Source: Streptomyces sp. SID13726 (GTDB lineage Bacteria; Actinomycetota; Actinomycetes; Streptomycetales; Streptomycetaceae). From it: 64,000 nt of DNA. Each line of letters starts with the position of its first letter. Position 1 is the stretch's first letter. Both the position numbers and the translations under genes were made by a program. The DNA lies in the NCBI RefSeq assembly GCF_010548375.1, contig NZ_JAAGLY010000027.1, positions 1-64,000 of the forward strand, written 5' to 3'. Below the pieces are notes generated by a model. That model saw nothing but the letters and a program-made list of their open reading frames with translations, searched no databases and was not told the origin of the DNA. Below are positions 23,426 to 34,559 of this stretch, in pieces.

Positions 23426-24522
23426 GCCGTCTTCCTCACGTCGGCGCCGACCGCGTCGGCGAGGGTGGCGTACGGGCTCGTGCGCAGGCGCGCGGCGAGG
23501 CCCTTGTGGAGGGCGCGGGACCAGAAGGGGCCTTCGTAGATGAACGCGCTGTAGCCCTGGACCAGCGTGGCACCCGCCAGGATGCGCTGCCAGGCGTCCT
23601 CGGCGTTCTCGACGCCGCCGACGCCCACCAGGGTGATCCGGTCGCCCACGCGCGCGTACAGGCGCCTCAGGACCTCCAGGGAGCGCTCCTTGAGGGGTGC
23701 CCCGGAGAGCCCGCCCGTCTCCTTCACCAGCGAGGGCTCCGAGGCCAGGCCCTCGCGCGCGATCGTGGTGTTCGTGGCGATGATCCCGTCCAGGCCGAGT
23801 TCGACGGCCAGGTCGGCCACGGAGTCGATGTCCTCGTCGGCGAGGTCGGGCGCGATCTTCACCAGGAGCGGGACGTGGCGGTGGGCGACGATCCGGTCGG
23901 CGGCCTCGCGGACGGCGGTCAGGAGCGGGCGCAGGTGGTCGACCGCCTGGAGGTTGCGCAGGCCGGGCGTGTTGGGCGAGGAGACGTTGACGACCAGGTA
24001 GTCGGCGTACGGCGCGAGCCGCTCGGCGGACTTCACGTAGTCGCCGACGGCCTCCTCCTCCGGCACGACCTTGGTCTTGCCGATGTTGACGCCCACGACC
24101 GTCCTGAAGACCGGCTCACGGGACGCCAGACGGGCCGCCACGGCCAGCGAGCCGTCGTTGTTGAAGCCCATGCGGTTGATGAGCGCACGGTCCTTCACGA
24201 GGCGGAAGAGCCGCTTCCTGGGGTTGCCCGGCTGAGCCTCCCCGGTGACCGTGCCGATCTCGACGTGGTCGAAGCCGAGCATGGTCATGCCGTCGATCGC
24301 GACGGCGTTCTTGTCGAATCCCGCGGCGAGCCCGAAGGGGCCGTGCATGCGCAGGCCGAAGGCCTCGGTGCGCAGCTCCTTGTGGCGGGGCGCCAGGGCC
24401 GCCGCGACGAAGGTGCGCAGCACGGGGACGCGGGCGGCGAGCCGGATCCAGCGGAAGGCCAGGTGATGGGCCCGCTCCGGGTCCATCCGCTTGAAGACGA
24501 GGTTGAAGAAGATCTTGTACAT
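23422..24522 (-). CDS. pyrD: Dihydroorotate dehydrogenase (quinone), class 2
   Basis: 366 residues. It oxidises dihydroorotate to orotate at the membrane. The N-terminal helix MYKIFFNLVFKRMDPERAHH is the class 2 membrane-association segment; others are GLAAGFDKNAVAIDGM, INRMGFNNDG, VNVSSPNTPGLRNLQ and the C-terminal GGVENAEDAWQRILAGAT. I placed the start at 24522, with GAGG at five bases. An upstream in-frame ATG 30 bp earlier would sit inside a duplicated leader. A terminator separates it from carB, but the spacing suggests partial readthrough or its own start. Confidence 0.96.
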   Translation of the reverse strand: MYKIFFNLVFKRMDPERAHHLAFRWIRLAARVPVLRTFVAAALAPRHKELRTEAFGLRMHGPFGLAAGFDKNAVAIDGMTMLGFDHVEIGTVTGEAQPGNPRKRLFRLVKDRALINRMGFNNDGSLAVAARLASREPVFRTVVGVNIGKTKVVPEEEAVGDYVKSAERLAPYADYLVVNVSSPNTPGLRNLQAVDHLRPLLTAVREAADRIVAHRHVPLLVKIAPDLADEDIDSVADLAVELGLDGIIATNTTIAREGLASEPSLVKETGGLSGAPLKERSLEVLRRLYARVGDRITLVGVGGVENAEDAWQRILAGATLVQGYSAFIYEGPFWSRALHKGLAARLRTSPYATLADAVGADVRKTA

Positions 24523-24557
24523 GGTGTCCTCACGAAGACAAGGTGTCCTCACGAAGA
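24523..24557 (-). repeat. 16-bp direct repeat duplicating the pyrD ribosome binding site
   Basis: GGTGTCCTCACGAAGA occurs at 24523-24538 and 24542-24557 with a 19-bp period. On the minus strand each copy reads TCTTCGTGAGGACACC, which contains GAGG. The nearer copy serves the pyrD ATG. The farther copy is followed by TTG TCT TCG TGA, a possible three-codon reading frame whose stop overlaps the nearer GAGG. Confidence 0.75.
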
Positions 24558-24585
24558 GGGGGACACCGTTTCCGGTGTCCCCCTC
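24556..24585 (-). terminator. Hairpin between carB and pyrD
   Basis: GAGGGGGACACCG at 24556-24568 pairs with CGGTGTCCCCCTC at 24573-24585, with a four-base loop. It lies just after the carB stop. It can act as a terminator or processing stem before pyrD. Confidence 0.8.
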
Positions 24586-24592
24586 AGGGCTG

Positions 24593-27893
<3,301 letters not shown>

Positions 27894-27901
<8 letters not shown>

Positions 27902-29036
27902 GCTGGCCCTCCATCAGAGCTACGAAGCGGTCGAACAGGTAGGCGGCGTCGTGCGGGCCCGCTGCCGCTTCGGGGTGGTACTGGACGGAGAAGGCCGGCT
28001 GGTCGAGCAGCTGGAGCCCCTCCACGACGTCGTCGTTCAGGCAGACGTGGGAGACCTCGGCGCGGCCGAACTTCGTCTCGCTGACCTTGTCGAGCGGTGC
28101 GTCCACGGCGAATCCGTGGTTGTGCGCGGTGACCTCGACCTTGCCGGTCGTGCGGTCCTGCACGGGCTGGTTGATGCCCCGGTGGCCGTACTTCAGCTTG
28201 TAGGTGCCGAAGCCGAGCGCGCGGCCGAGGATCTGGTTGCCGAAGCAGATGCCGAACAGGGGCGTCTTCCGCTCCAGGACGGCGGTCATCAGCGCGACCG
28301 GGCCGTCTGCGGTGGCGGGGTCACCGGGTCCGTTGGAGAAGAAGACTCCGTCGGGGGCGACCGCGTAGACGTCCTCCGCGGTGGCCGTGGCCGGCAGCAC
28401 GTGCACCTCGATGCCGCGCTCGGCCATGCGGTGCGGGGTCATGCCCTTGATGCCGAGGTCGATGGCGGCGACGGTGAACTTCTTGGTGCCGACCGCGGGG
28501 ACGACGTACGTCTCCTTGGTGGCGACCTCTTCGTAGAGCGAGGCGCCCTTCATGTGCGGCTGAGCCTGCACGCGCGCGACGAGTTCGGTGTCGGGGGCGA
28601 TCGACTCGCCGGAGAAGATCCCGGAGCGCATCGAGCCACGCTCGCGCAGATGGCGGGTGAGGGCGCGGGTGTCGATGCCGGAGATCCCGACGATGTCCTG
28701 CGCGACCAGCTCGTCGTCCAGGGAGCGCTTGGCCCGCCAGTTGGACGGCACGCGCGCGGGGTCGCGCACCACGTAGCCGGAGACCCAGATGCGGCGGGAC
28801 TCGTCGTCCTCGTCGTTCCAGCCGGTGTTGCCGATCTGCGGGGCGGTCGCGACAACGATCTGACGGTCGTACGACGGGTCGGTCAGGGTCTCCTGGTAGC
28901 CGGTCATGCCGGTGGAGAACACGGCCTCGCCGAAGGTCTCCCCCACGGCCCCGTAGGCACGGCCGCGGAAGATCCGGCCGTCCTCCAGGACGAGTACCGC
29001 GGGAGCCTTGGTGGCTCCCCTTGTGGAGGTCGTCAT
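27894..29036 (-). CDS. carA: Carbamoyl-phosphate synthase small chain
   Basis: 380 residues. It hydrolyses glutamine to feed ammonia to CarB. The N-terminal domain holds LVLEDGRIFRGRAYGAVGET, STGMTGYQETLTDPSY and VVRDPAR. The C-terminal class I glutaminase has the nucleophile Cys in PLFGICFGNQILGRALG and the His/Glu of the triad in QYHPEAAAGPHDAAYLFDRF. The commonest GICLGHQ appears here as GICFGNQ. It overlaps the upstream membrane protein gene by 4 bp and carB by 8 bp. Confidence 0.98.
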
Positions 29037-29608
29037 CGTGCGCCTTCCGTTTCCGTCTTGTTGATCATGGAGTTAATGGCGTCGACCCACTCGGTGTGCT
29101 CGGCCGCGTGGTCCGAGCGGAACCCCGAGTCGATGAGCCGCTCGCCGTGCGCCCAGGTCACGAGGAGGAGCCCGCCCTCGGTCAGCACCTTGCCGGCGAT
29201 GCCCTTGCCGAGCACGGCCTCGCGCAGGGCGTCGGCCGGGATGAAGAAGTCCGTCGCGCCGGGGCGCACGACGTCCAGTCCCGCGTCCGTCAGCGTGAGC
29301 TCGACCCGGCTGCGGGTGCCGAGGCCGTGCGCCACGATCCGGTCGAGCCACTGCCCGGCGGTGGTGGAGCCGTGGTAGCGGCCGCTCATGCCCAGTCTCG
29401 CCGGGCCGGGGTCGTCCGGCGCGGTGGGCAGCTCGGGCAGGTCGCCCTGGAGCGTGCCGCGCCACTTCCAGCCCTCGCGCATCAGCCAGTAGACGAGCGC
29501 GACGAAGAGGGCGAGGCCCACGAGCCAGCCGACGCGGGCGGCCCAGTCGGTGACCTCGGCCGACTTCTTCTCGGCGGCGAGGTACGTCAGATGCTGCAGA
29601 GATGTCAC
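29033..29608 (-). CDS. Small membrane protein with PH-like domain in the pyr operon
   Basis: 191 residues. A single N-terminal transmembrane helix (RVGWLVGLALFVALVYWLM) is followed by a soluble beta-rich domain of PH-like type (LTLTDAGLDVVRPGATDFFI, FRSDHAAEHTEWVDAIN). The GTG start overlaps the pyrC stop (GTGA), and the 3' end overlaps carA by 4 bp, so it is tightly co-translated. I recall a similar membrane protein at this place in actinobacterial pyr operons, but its role is not known to me. It may help anchor or regulate the pathway. It is not an obvious transporter. Confidence 0.85.
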   Translation of the reverse strand: MTSLQHLTYLAAEKKSAEVTDWAARVGWLVGLALFVALVYWLMREGWKWRGTLQGDLPELPTAPDDPGPARLGMSGRYHGSTTAGQWLDRIVAHGLGTRSRVELTLTDAGLDVVRPGATDFFIPADALREAVLGKGIAGKVLTEGGLLLVTWAHGERLIDSGFRSDHAAEHTEWVDAINSMINKTETEGAR

Positions 29609-30891
29609 GTGAGCTTCCCGTCGACGAGCGTGGCCTTGCCCCGGAGCCAGGTGTGCGTGACACGGCCCGGCAGCTCACGCCCCTCGTACGGAGTGTTGCG
29701 GCTGCGCGAGGCGAAGCCCGCGGGGTCCACCGACCCACGGTATTCCGTGTCGACCAGCGTGAGGTTGGCGGGCTCACCAGCCGAGACGGGGCGGCCGTGC
29801 CCCGTCGCCCGCCCGATCTCGGCGGGCTTGGCGGACATGCGCTCGGCGACCCCGGCCCAGTCCAGCAGGCCCGTCTCCACCATGGTCTCCTGCACCACTG
29901 ACAACGCGGTCTCCAGGCCGACCATCCCCATGGCGGCCGCGGCCCACTCGCAGTCCTTGTCCTCGTGCGGGTGCGGGGCGTGGTCGGTGGCGACGATGTC
30001 GATCGTGCCGTCGGCGAGCGCCTCGCGCAGGGCGAGCACGTCCCGCTCGGTGCGCAGCGGCGGGTTCACCTTGTAGACCGGGTTGTACGACCGCACCAGC
30101 TCGTCGGTGAGGAGCAGGTGGTGCGGGGTGACCTCGGCGGTGACGTCGATGCCGCGGGACTTGGCCCAGCGGACGATCTCGACGGACCCTGCGGTCGAGA
30201 GGTGGCAGATGTGCACCCGGGAGCCGACGTGCTCGGCGAGCAGGACGTCCCGGGCGATGATCGACTCCTCGGCGACCGCGGGCCAGCCCCCGAGCCCCAG
30301 CTCGGCGGAGACGATCCCCTCGTTCATCTGGGCGCCCTCGGTCAGCCGCGGCTCCTGCGCGTGCTGGGCGACGACCCCTCCGAAGGCCTTCACGTACTCC
30401 AGGGCGCGGCGCATGATCACGGCGTCGTCGACGCACTTGCCGTCGTCGGAGAAGACGGTCACCCCGGCCGCGGACTCGTGCATGGCACCGAGCTCGGCGA
30501 GCTTCCTGCCCTCCAGGCCGACGGTGACGGCCCCGATGGGCTGCACGTCGCAGTAGCCGTGCTCCTGCCCGAGCCGGTAGACCTGCTCGACCACACCGGC
30601 GGTGTCGGCGACGGGGAAGGTGTTGGCCATGGCGAACACGGCGGTGTAGCCACCGGAGGCCGCCGCGCGCGTGCCGGTCAGTACGGTCTCGGAGTCCTCG
30701 CGGCCGGGCTCGCGCAGGTGCGTGTGCAGGTCGACCAGGCCCGGCAGGAGCACCTTGCCGGCCGCCTCGACGACCTCGGCGCCCTCCGCCGGGAGGCCGG
30801 TGCCGACCGCCTCGACGACCGGGCCGTCGATCAGGACGTCCTGCGGCTCGCCGCCGAGCACCTTCGCACCACGGATCAGGATCTTGCTCAT
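29605..30891 (-). CDS. pyrC: Dihydroorotase
   Basis: 428 residues, the class I type. It closes carbamoyl aspartate to dihydroorotate. The zinc site starts with GLVDLHTHLREPGREDSETV (H-x-H-L-R-E); others are FAMANTFPVAD, the Lys/His region QHAQEPRLTE and ICHLSTAGSVEIVRWAK, and the final Asp in IVATDHAPHPHEDK. It starts five bases after the pyrB stop, so the two are read together, as is common. Confidence 0.97.
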   Translation of the reverse strand: MSKILIRGAKVLGGEPQDVLIDGPVVEAVGTGLPAEGAEVVEAAGKVLLPGLVDLHTHLREPGREDSETVLTGTRAAASGGYTAVFAMANTFPVADTAGVVEQVYRLGQEHGYCDVQPIGAVTVGLEGRKLAELGAMHESAAGVTVFSDDGKCVDDAVIMRRALEYVKAFGGVVAQHAQEPRLTEGAQMNEGIVSAELGLGGWPAVAEESIIARDVLLAEHVGSRVHICHLSTAGSVEIVRWAKSRGIDVTAEVTPHHLLLTDELVRSYNPVYKVNPPLRTERDVLALREALADGTIDIVATDHAPHPHEDKDCEWAAAAMGMVGLETALSVVQETMVETGLLDWAGVAERMSAKPAEIGRATGHGRPVSAGEPANLTLVDTEYRGSVDPAGFASRSRNTPYEGRELPGRVTHTWLRGKATLVDGKLT

Positions 30892-30896
30892 GTGAC

Positions 30897-31874
30897 TTAC
30901 TTCTCCTCGGTACGGGTGTGGCTGACGGCGGGCTCGTTGCCTCCGAGCAGCAGGTACAGGACGGCCATCCGGATGGAGACCCCGTTCGCGACCTGCTCGA
31001 CGACGGTGCAGCGGTCGGAGTCGGCCACCTCGGCGGTGATCTCCATGCCGCGGACCATCGGGCCGGGGTGCATCACGATGGCGTGCTCCGGCATCCGCGC
31101 CATGCGGTCGCCGTCGAGGCCGTAGCGCCGGGAGTACTCGCGCTCGGTCGGGAAGAACGCGGCGTTCATCCGCTCGCGCTGCACGCGCAGCATCATCACC
31201 GCGTCGGACTTGGCGAGCGTGCTGTCGAGGTCGTACGACACCTCGCAGGGCCAGGTCTCGACACCGACCGGCACCAGGGTGGGCGGGGCGACGAGAGTGA
31301 CCTCGGCGCCCAGGGTGTGCAGCAGGTCGACGTTGGAGCGCGCGACCCGGCTGTGCAGGACGTCCCCGACGAGCGTGATCCGCTTGCCGGCGAGGTCCTG
31401 GCCGATCCCGGCGTCCCTGCCGACGAGCCGGCGGCGCATGGTGAAGGCGTCCAGCAGGGCCTGGGTGGGGTGCTGGTGGGTGCCGTCTCCGGCGTTGATG
31501 ACGGCCGCGTCGATCCAGCCGGAGGTGGCGAGGCGGTACGGCGCCCCGGAGGCACCGTGGCGGATGACGACGGCGTCGACGCCCATGGCCTCCAGGGTCT
31601 GGGCGGTGTCCTTCAGGGACTCGCCCTTGGAGACCGAGGAGCCCTTGGCGGTGAAGTTGATGACGTCCGCCGAGAGGCGCTTCTCGGCGGCTTCGAAGGA
31701 GATACGCGTACGCGTGGAGTCCTCGAAGAAGAGGTTGACGATCGTGCGGCCGCGCAGGGTCGGCAGCTTCTTGATCGGCCGGTCGGCGACCCGGGCCATC
31801 TCCTCGGCGGTGTCGAGGATCAGGACGGCGTCGTCGCGGGTGAGGTCGGCGGCCGAGATGAGATGACGCTGCAT
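30897..31874 (-). CDS. pyrB: Aspartate carbamoyltransferase catalytic chain
   Basis: 325 residues. It joins carbamoyl phosphate and aspartate, the first committed step of pyrimidine synthesis. Motifs: NLFFEDSTRTRISFEAAEKR (STRTR phosphate-binding loop), GDGTHQHPTQALLDAF and LRVQRERM. No pyrI regulatory chain is present here, so control probably lies with PyrR. The region between pyrR and pyrB (31875-31955) holds a strong hairpin. Confidence 0.97.
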   Translation of the reverse strand: MQRHLISAADLTRDDAVLILDTAEEMARVADRPIKKLPTLRGRTIVNLFFEDSTRTRISFEAAEKRLSADVINFTAKGSSVSKGESLKDTAQTLEAMGVDAVVIRHGASGAPYRLATSGWIDAAVINAGDGTHQHPTQALLDAFTMRRRLVGRDAGIGQDLAGKRITLVGDVLHSRVARSNVDLLHTLGAEVTLVAPPTLVPVGVETWPCEVSYDLDSTLAKSDAVMMLRVQRERMNAAFFPTEREYSRRYGLDGDRMARMPEHAIVMHPGPMVRGMEITAEVADSDRCTVVEQVANGVSIRMAVLYLLLGGNEPAVSHTRTEEK

Positions 31875-31921
31875 CTGTCAGGCTCCGTAAGGCAGTTCAG
31901 AGGGAGATTCCGGGCAAGCGT

Positions 31922-31946
31922 GGGCACGCCTGCGCGAGGCGTGCCC
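31922..31946 (-). terminator. Hairpin between pyrR and pyrB
   Basis: GGGCACGCCT at 31922-31931 pairs perfectly with AGGCGTGCCC at 31937-31946, with a five-base loop. It lies after pyrR and before pyrB, so it may attenuate or stop transcription, or set their mRNA ratio. No T-run follows. Confidence 0.6.
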
Positions 31947-31955
31947 CGGGGCTCG

Positions 31956-32525
31956 CTACTGGGTCTGCTTCACACCGAGCAGCACGGTGTCGCGACCGTC
32001 CTCCTCGGCGAGCTGGACCTTGACCGTCTCCCGCAACGACGTGGGGAGGTTCTTGCCGACGTAGTCGGCGCGGATGGGCAGTTCGCGGTGGCCTCGGTCG
32101 ACGAGGACCGCGAGCTGCACCGCGCGCGGGCGCCCGATGTCGTTCAGGGCGTCCAGGGCGGCGCGGATGGTCCGGCCGGAGAAGAGCACGTCGTCGACGA
32201 GGACGACCAGGCGGCCGTCGATGCCGTCACCGGGGATCTCGGTGCGGGCCAGCGCACGCGGCGGATGCATGCGCAGGTCGTCGCGGTACATGGTGATGTC
32301 GAGCGAGCCGACCGGGATCTTGCGGTCGGTGATCTCCTCCAGCTTGGCGGCGAGCCGCTGCGCGAGGAAGACGCCTCGGGTCGGGATGCCGAGGAGCACC
32401 ACGTCGTCGGCGCCCTTGGCGCGCTCGACGATCTCGTGGGCGATACGGGTCAGCACACGTGCGATGTCGGGGCCCTCGAGTACGGGCCGGGCATCCGTGG
32501 CTTGCGGTTCCTGCTCTTTGTCCAT
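31956..32525 (-). CDS. pyrR: PyrR pyrimidine regulator / uracil phosphoribosyltransferase
   Basis: 189 residues. It binds pyr mRNA in a UMP-dependent way and can also make UMP from uracil and PRPP. The PRPP-binding loop is VVLVDDVLFSGRTIRAALDA, and the RNA-binding surface includes KIPVGSLDITMYRDDL. The ATG at 32525 follows AAGGAGGT. The leader carries a PyrR-type RNA element. It is the first gene of the pyr cluster, so it can shut down its own operon. Confidence 0.97.
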   Translation of the reverse strand: MDKEQEPQATDARPVLEGPDIARVLTRIAHEIVERAKGADDVVLLGIPTRGVFLAQRLAAKLEEITDRKIPVGSLDITMYRDDLRMHPPRALARTEIPGDGIDGRLVVLVDDVLFSGRTIRAALDALNDIGRPRAVQLAVLVDRGHRELPIRADYVGKNLPTSLRETVKVQLAEEDGRDTVLLGVKQTQ

Positions 32526-32533
32526 ACGAAACG

Positions 32534-32575
32534 GACCTCCTTCTCCGCCTCACGGGACGGACCTTAAAGGACGTC
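32534..32575 (-). promoter_or_regulatory. PyrR-binding RNA element over the pyrR ribosome binding site
   Basis: The minus-strand leader reads GTCCTTTAAGG, then GTCCCGTGAGGCGG, then AGAAGGAGG just before the pyrR start. The middle part fits the PyrR loop consensus (RUCC-N-G-N-GAGG-Y), and the flanks can pair as GUCCUU with AAGGAG. The right side of the stem is the Shine-Dalgarno site, so PyrR binding would block translation, as reported for mycobacteria. Confidence 0.75.
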
Positions 32576-32679
32576 GGATTTGCGCCATCCACCGTAGCAG
32601 GCCGGGACGACGTCCCTGATCACCCCCTTGGCGTAATCGGCCACCGCTGCCACGGAAGAGTCGGTGTGGACCATTCGGC

Positions 32680-32709
32680 TTGACGCACAAGAGTCACGCT
32701 GCGTAACCT
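32680..32709 (+). promoter_or_regulatory. Candidate bldD promoter
   Basis: TTGACG at 32680-32685 and TAACCT at 32704-32709 are 18 bp apart, fitting vegetative -35 and -10 boxes. The predicted start lies near 32716, inside the BldD-like site, with the bldD ATG at 32778. Confidence 0.55.
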
Positions 32710-32724
32710 CACAGTGAGTTACCA
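32703..32724 (+). promoter_or_regulatory. BldD-like operator at the bldD promoter
   Basis: GTAACCTCACAGTGAGTTACC at 32703-32723 is a near-perfect inverted repeat (GTAAC-TCAC / GTGA-GTTAC) and contains AGTGAGTTACC, close to the BldD box pattern AGTGA-N-TCACC. BldD is known to repress its own promoter in S. coelicolor. The site overlaps the -10 box. Confidence 0.65.
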
Positions 32725-32777
32725 GACGCGCGGCTCGGGACCACTCGGCCGCGTCGATCCAGTGTCCGGGGAGCTAT

Positions 32778-33278
32778 ATGTCCAGCGAATACGCCAAACA
32801 GCTCGGGGCCAAGCTCCGGGCCATCCGCACCCAGCAGGGCCTTTCCCTCCACGGTGTCGAGGAGAAGTCCCAGGGACGCTGGAAGGCGGTCGTGGTCGGT
32901 TCGTACGAGCGTGGCGACCGCGCGGTGACCGTGCAGCGCCTTGCCGAGCTGGCCGATTTCTACGGCGTACCGGTGCAGGAGCTGCTGCCGGGCACCACTC
33001 CGGGCGGGGCCGCCGAGCCGCCGCCGAAGCTGGTCCTGGACCTGGAGCGGCTGGCCCACGTCCCGGCCGAGAAGGCGGGCCCCCTCCAGCGCTATGCCGC
33101 GACGATCCAGTCCCAGCGCGGCGACTACAATGGCAAGGTGCTCTCGATCCGCCAGGACGACCTGCGCACACTCGCCGTCATCTACGACCAGTCCCCCTCG
33201 GTCCTCACCGAGCAGCTGATCAGCTGGGGTGTGCTGGACGCGGACGCGCGTCGCGCGGTGTCCCACGAGGAGAGCTGA
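32778..33278 (+). CDS. bldD: BldD developmental master regulator
   Basis: 166 residues. The N-terminal XRE-type DNA-binding domain covers residues 1-75 (LRAIRTQQGLSLHGVEE; GSYERGDRAVTVQRL). The C-terminal domain holds the cyclic-di-GMP motif RGD-X8-RQDD: Arg114-Gly-Asp116 and Arg125-Gln-Asp-Asp128. In S. coelicolor, c-di-GMP joins two BldD dimers, which then repress sporulation genes. All signature residues are present. The ATG follows GGGGAG at four bases. It is divergent from pyrR and has its own promoter and operator. Confidence 0.98.
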   Translation: MSSEYAKQLGAKLRAIRTQQGLSLHGVEEKSQGRWKAVVVGSYERGDRAVTVQRLAELADFYGVPVQELLPGTTPGGAAEPPPKLVLDLERLAHVPAEKAGPLQRYAATIQSQRGDYNGKVLSIRQDDLRTLAVIYDQSPSVLTEQLISWGVLDADARRAVSHEES

Positions 33279-33304
33279 ACCGCTCCCAGTCTCAGCAGAA
33301 ACGT

Positions 33305-33355
33305 GCCGCCGGGGTGGCCGGAACTTCACGGTTCCGGCCACCCCGGCGGCTTTCT
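33305..33355 (+). terminator. Strong terminator after bldD
   Basis: GCCGCCGGGGTGGCCGGAAC at 33305-33324 pairs perfectly over 20 bp with GTTCCGGCCACCCCGGCGGC at 33331-33350, with a six-base loop and a following TTTCT. It is a textbook rho-independent terminator 27 bp after the bldD stop. Confidence 0.95.
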
Positions 33356-33385
33356 GCGGGCCTGAGGGGTCCGAGCCGTACGGAT

Positions 33386-33429
33386 ACGCCTGAGGGCCCG
33401 CAGCACTCTCGCTGCGGGCCCTCAGGCGT
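33386..33429. terminator. Second terminator, between bldD and nusB
   Basis: ACGCCTGAGGGCCCGCAG at 33386-33403 pairs perfectly with CTGCGGGCCCTCAGGCGT at 33412-33429, with an eight-base loop. It probably ends nusB/efp transcription coming from the right. With the previous hairpin it forms a back-to-back insulator. Confidence 0.9.
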
Positions 33430-33444
33430 TTCGCGTCTCTCGCG

Positions 33445-33507
33445 CCTCGTCATGACGCGGTCGTACCTCGTCGTGACGCGAACGCGCGTCGTCGTGACGC
33501 GGACCTA
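33445..33507. repeat. Three 21-bp tandem repeats at the 3' end of nusB
   Basis: Units 33445-33465, 33466-33486 and 33487-33507. The shared core is CTCGTC(A/G)TGACGCG. The last unit reaches the nusB stop codon (33505-33507). The array is similar in period and in the TCGTGACG-GGTCGT words to the array at 22481-22546 read on the other strand. Confidence 0.75.
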
Positions 33508-33939
33508 CGCCTCGTCCCGGCGCAGCGACGGCTTGAGTTCCTTGAACCGGCCCAGCAGGCCGTTGACGAACGCCGGCGAATCGTCCGTGGAGAACTCCTT
33601 GGCCAGCTGCACCATCTCGTCGAGCACCACGGCGTCCGGGGTCTCGTCGACCCAGATCAGCTCGTAGGCGCCCAGCCGCAGGATGTTGCGGTCGACGACC
33701 GGCATCCGGTCCAGCGTCCAGCCGACCGCGTACTGCGCGATCAGCTCGTCGATGCGCTTGACGTGCTCGGCGTAGCCCTCGACCAGCTGCATCGTGTACT
33801 CGCTGACCGGCGGCTGGCGGGTGTCCTCCCGGGACAGCCGGATCCAGTCCGCGAGGACCGTCAGGACGTCGACTCCGCGCTGGTCGCCCTCGAAGAGGAT
33901 CTGGAAGGCGCGCTTGCGGGCCGTGTTGCGGGCAGCCAC
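33505..33939 (-). CDS. nusB: Transcription antitermination factor NusB
   Basis: 144 residues. It binds BoxA RNA with NusE in rRNA antitermination complexes. Motifs: ARNTARKRAFQILFEGDQRG at the N-terminus, WTLDRMPVVDRNILRLGAYE and the C-terminal FSTDDSPAFVNGLLGRF. The start is GTG, two bases after the efp stop, so nusB is translated with efp. The C-terminal residues RRDEA fall next to the repeat array. Confidence 0.97.
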   Translation of the reverse strand: MAARNTARKRAFQILFEGDQRGVDVLTVLADWIRLSREDTRQPPVSEYTMQLVEGYAEHVKRIDELIAQYAVGWTLDRMPVVDRNILRLGAYELIWVDETPDAVVLDEMVQLAKEFSTDDSPAFVNGLLGRFKELKPSLRRDEA

Positions 33940-33941
33940 GG

Positions 33942-34508
33942 TTAGCTGTTCACCCGGCCGAGGTAGTCGCTCGTGCGGGTGTCGACCTTGATCTTCTCAC
34001 CGGTGGTGATGAAGAGCGGGACCTGGATCTGGTGACCGGTCTCCAGGGTGGCGGGCTTGGTGCCGCCGGTGGAGCGGTCGCCCTGGACGCCCGGCTCGGT
34101 CTCCTGGATGACGAGCTCGACGGCGGCCGGCAGCTCGACGAAGAGCACCTCGCCCTCGTGCTGCGCGACGGTGGCCGTGAAGCCCTCGATCAGGAAGTTG
34201 GCGGCGTCGCCGACGGCCTTGCGGTCGACCATGAGCTGGTCGTAGGTCTCCATGTCCATGAAGACGAAGTACTCGCCGTCCATGTACGAGAACTGCATGT
34301 CGCGCTTGTCGACAGTGGCCGTCTCGACCTTGACGCCGGCGTTGAACGTCTTGTCGACGACCTTGCCGGAGAGCACGTTCTTGAGCTTGGTGCGCACGAA
34401 GGCCGGGCCCTTGCCGGGCTTGACGTGCTGGAACTCGACGACGGACCAGAGCTGGCCGCCTTCGAGCTTGAGCACAAGGCCGTTCTTGAGGTCGTTCGTG
34501 GAAGCCAC
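33942..34508 (-). CDS. efp: Elongation factor P
   Basis: 188 residues, three beta-barrel domains. It rescues ribosomes stalled at consecutive prolines. The tip loop HVKPGKGPAFVRTKLKN holds Lys33, the residue at the E. coli Lys34 position. The C-terminal signature is IQVPLFITTGEKIKVDTRTSD. The start is GTG; GGAG lies a rather long 11 bases upstream. nusB follows and the peptidase-like gene precedes on the same strand. Confidence 0.97.
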   Translation of the reverse strand: MASTNDLKNGLVLKLEGGQLWSVVEFQHVKPGKGPAFVRTKLKNVLSGKVVDKTFNAGVKVETATVDKRDMQFSYMDGEYFVFMDMETYDQLMVDRKAVGDAANFLIEGFTATVAQHEGEVLFVELPAAVELVIQETEPGVQGDRSTGGTKPATLETGHQIQVPLFITTGEKIKVDTRTSDYLGRVNS

Positions 34509-34559
34509 GGTTGCGGAATCTCCTGGACTGACGTGGACGACCCCGGCGCACGCCTCTTC

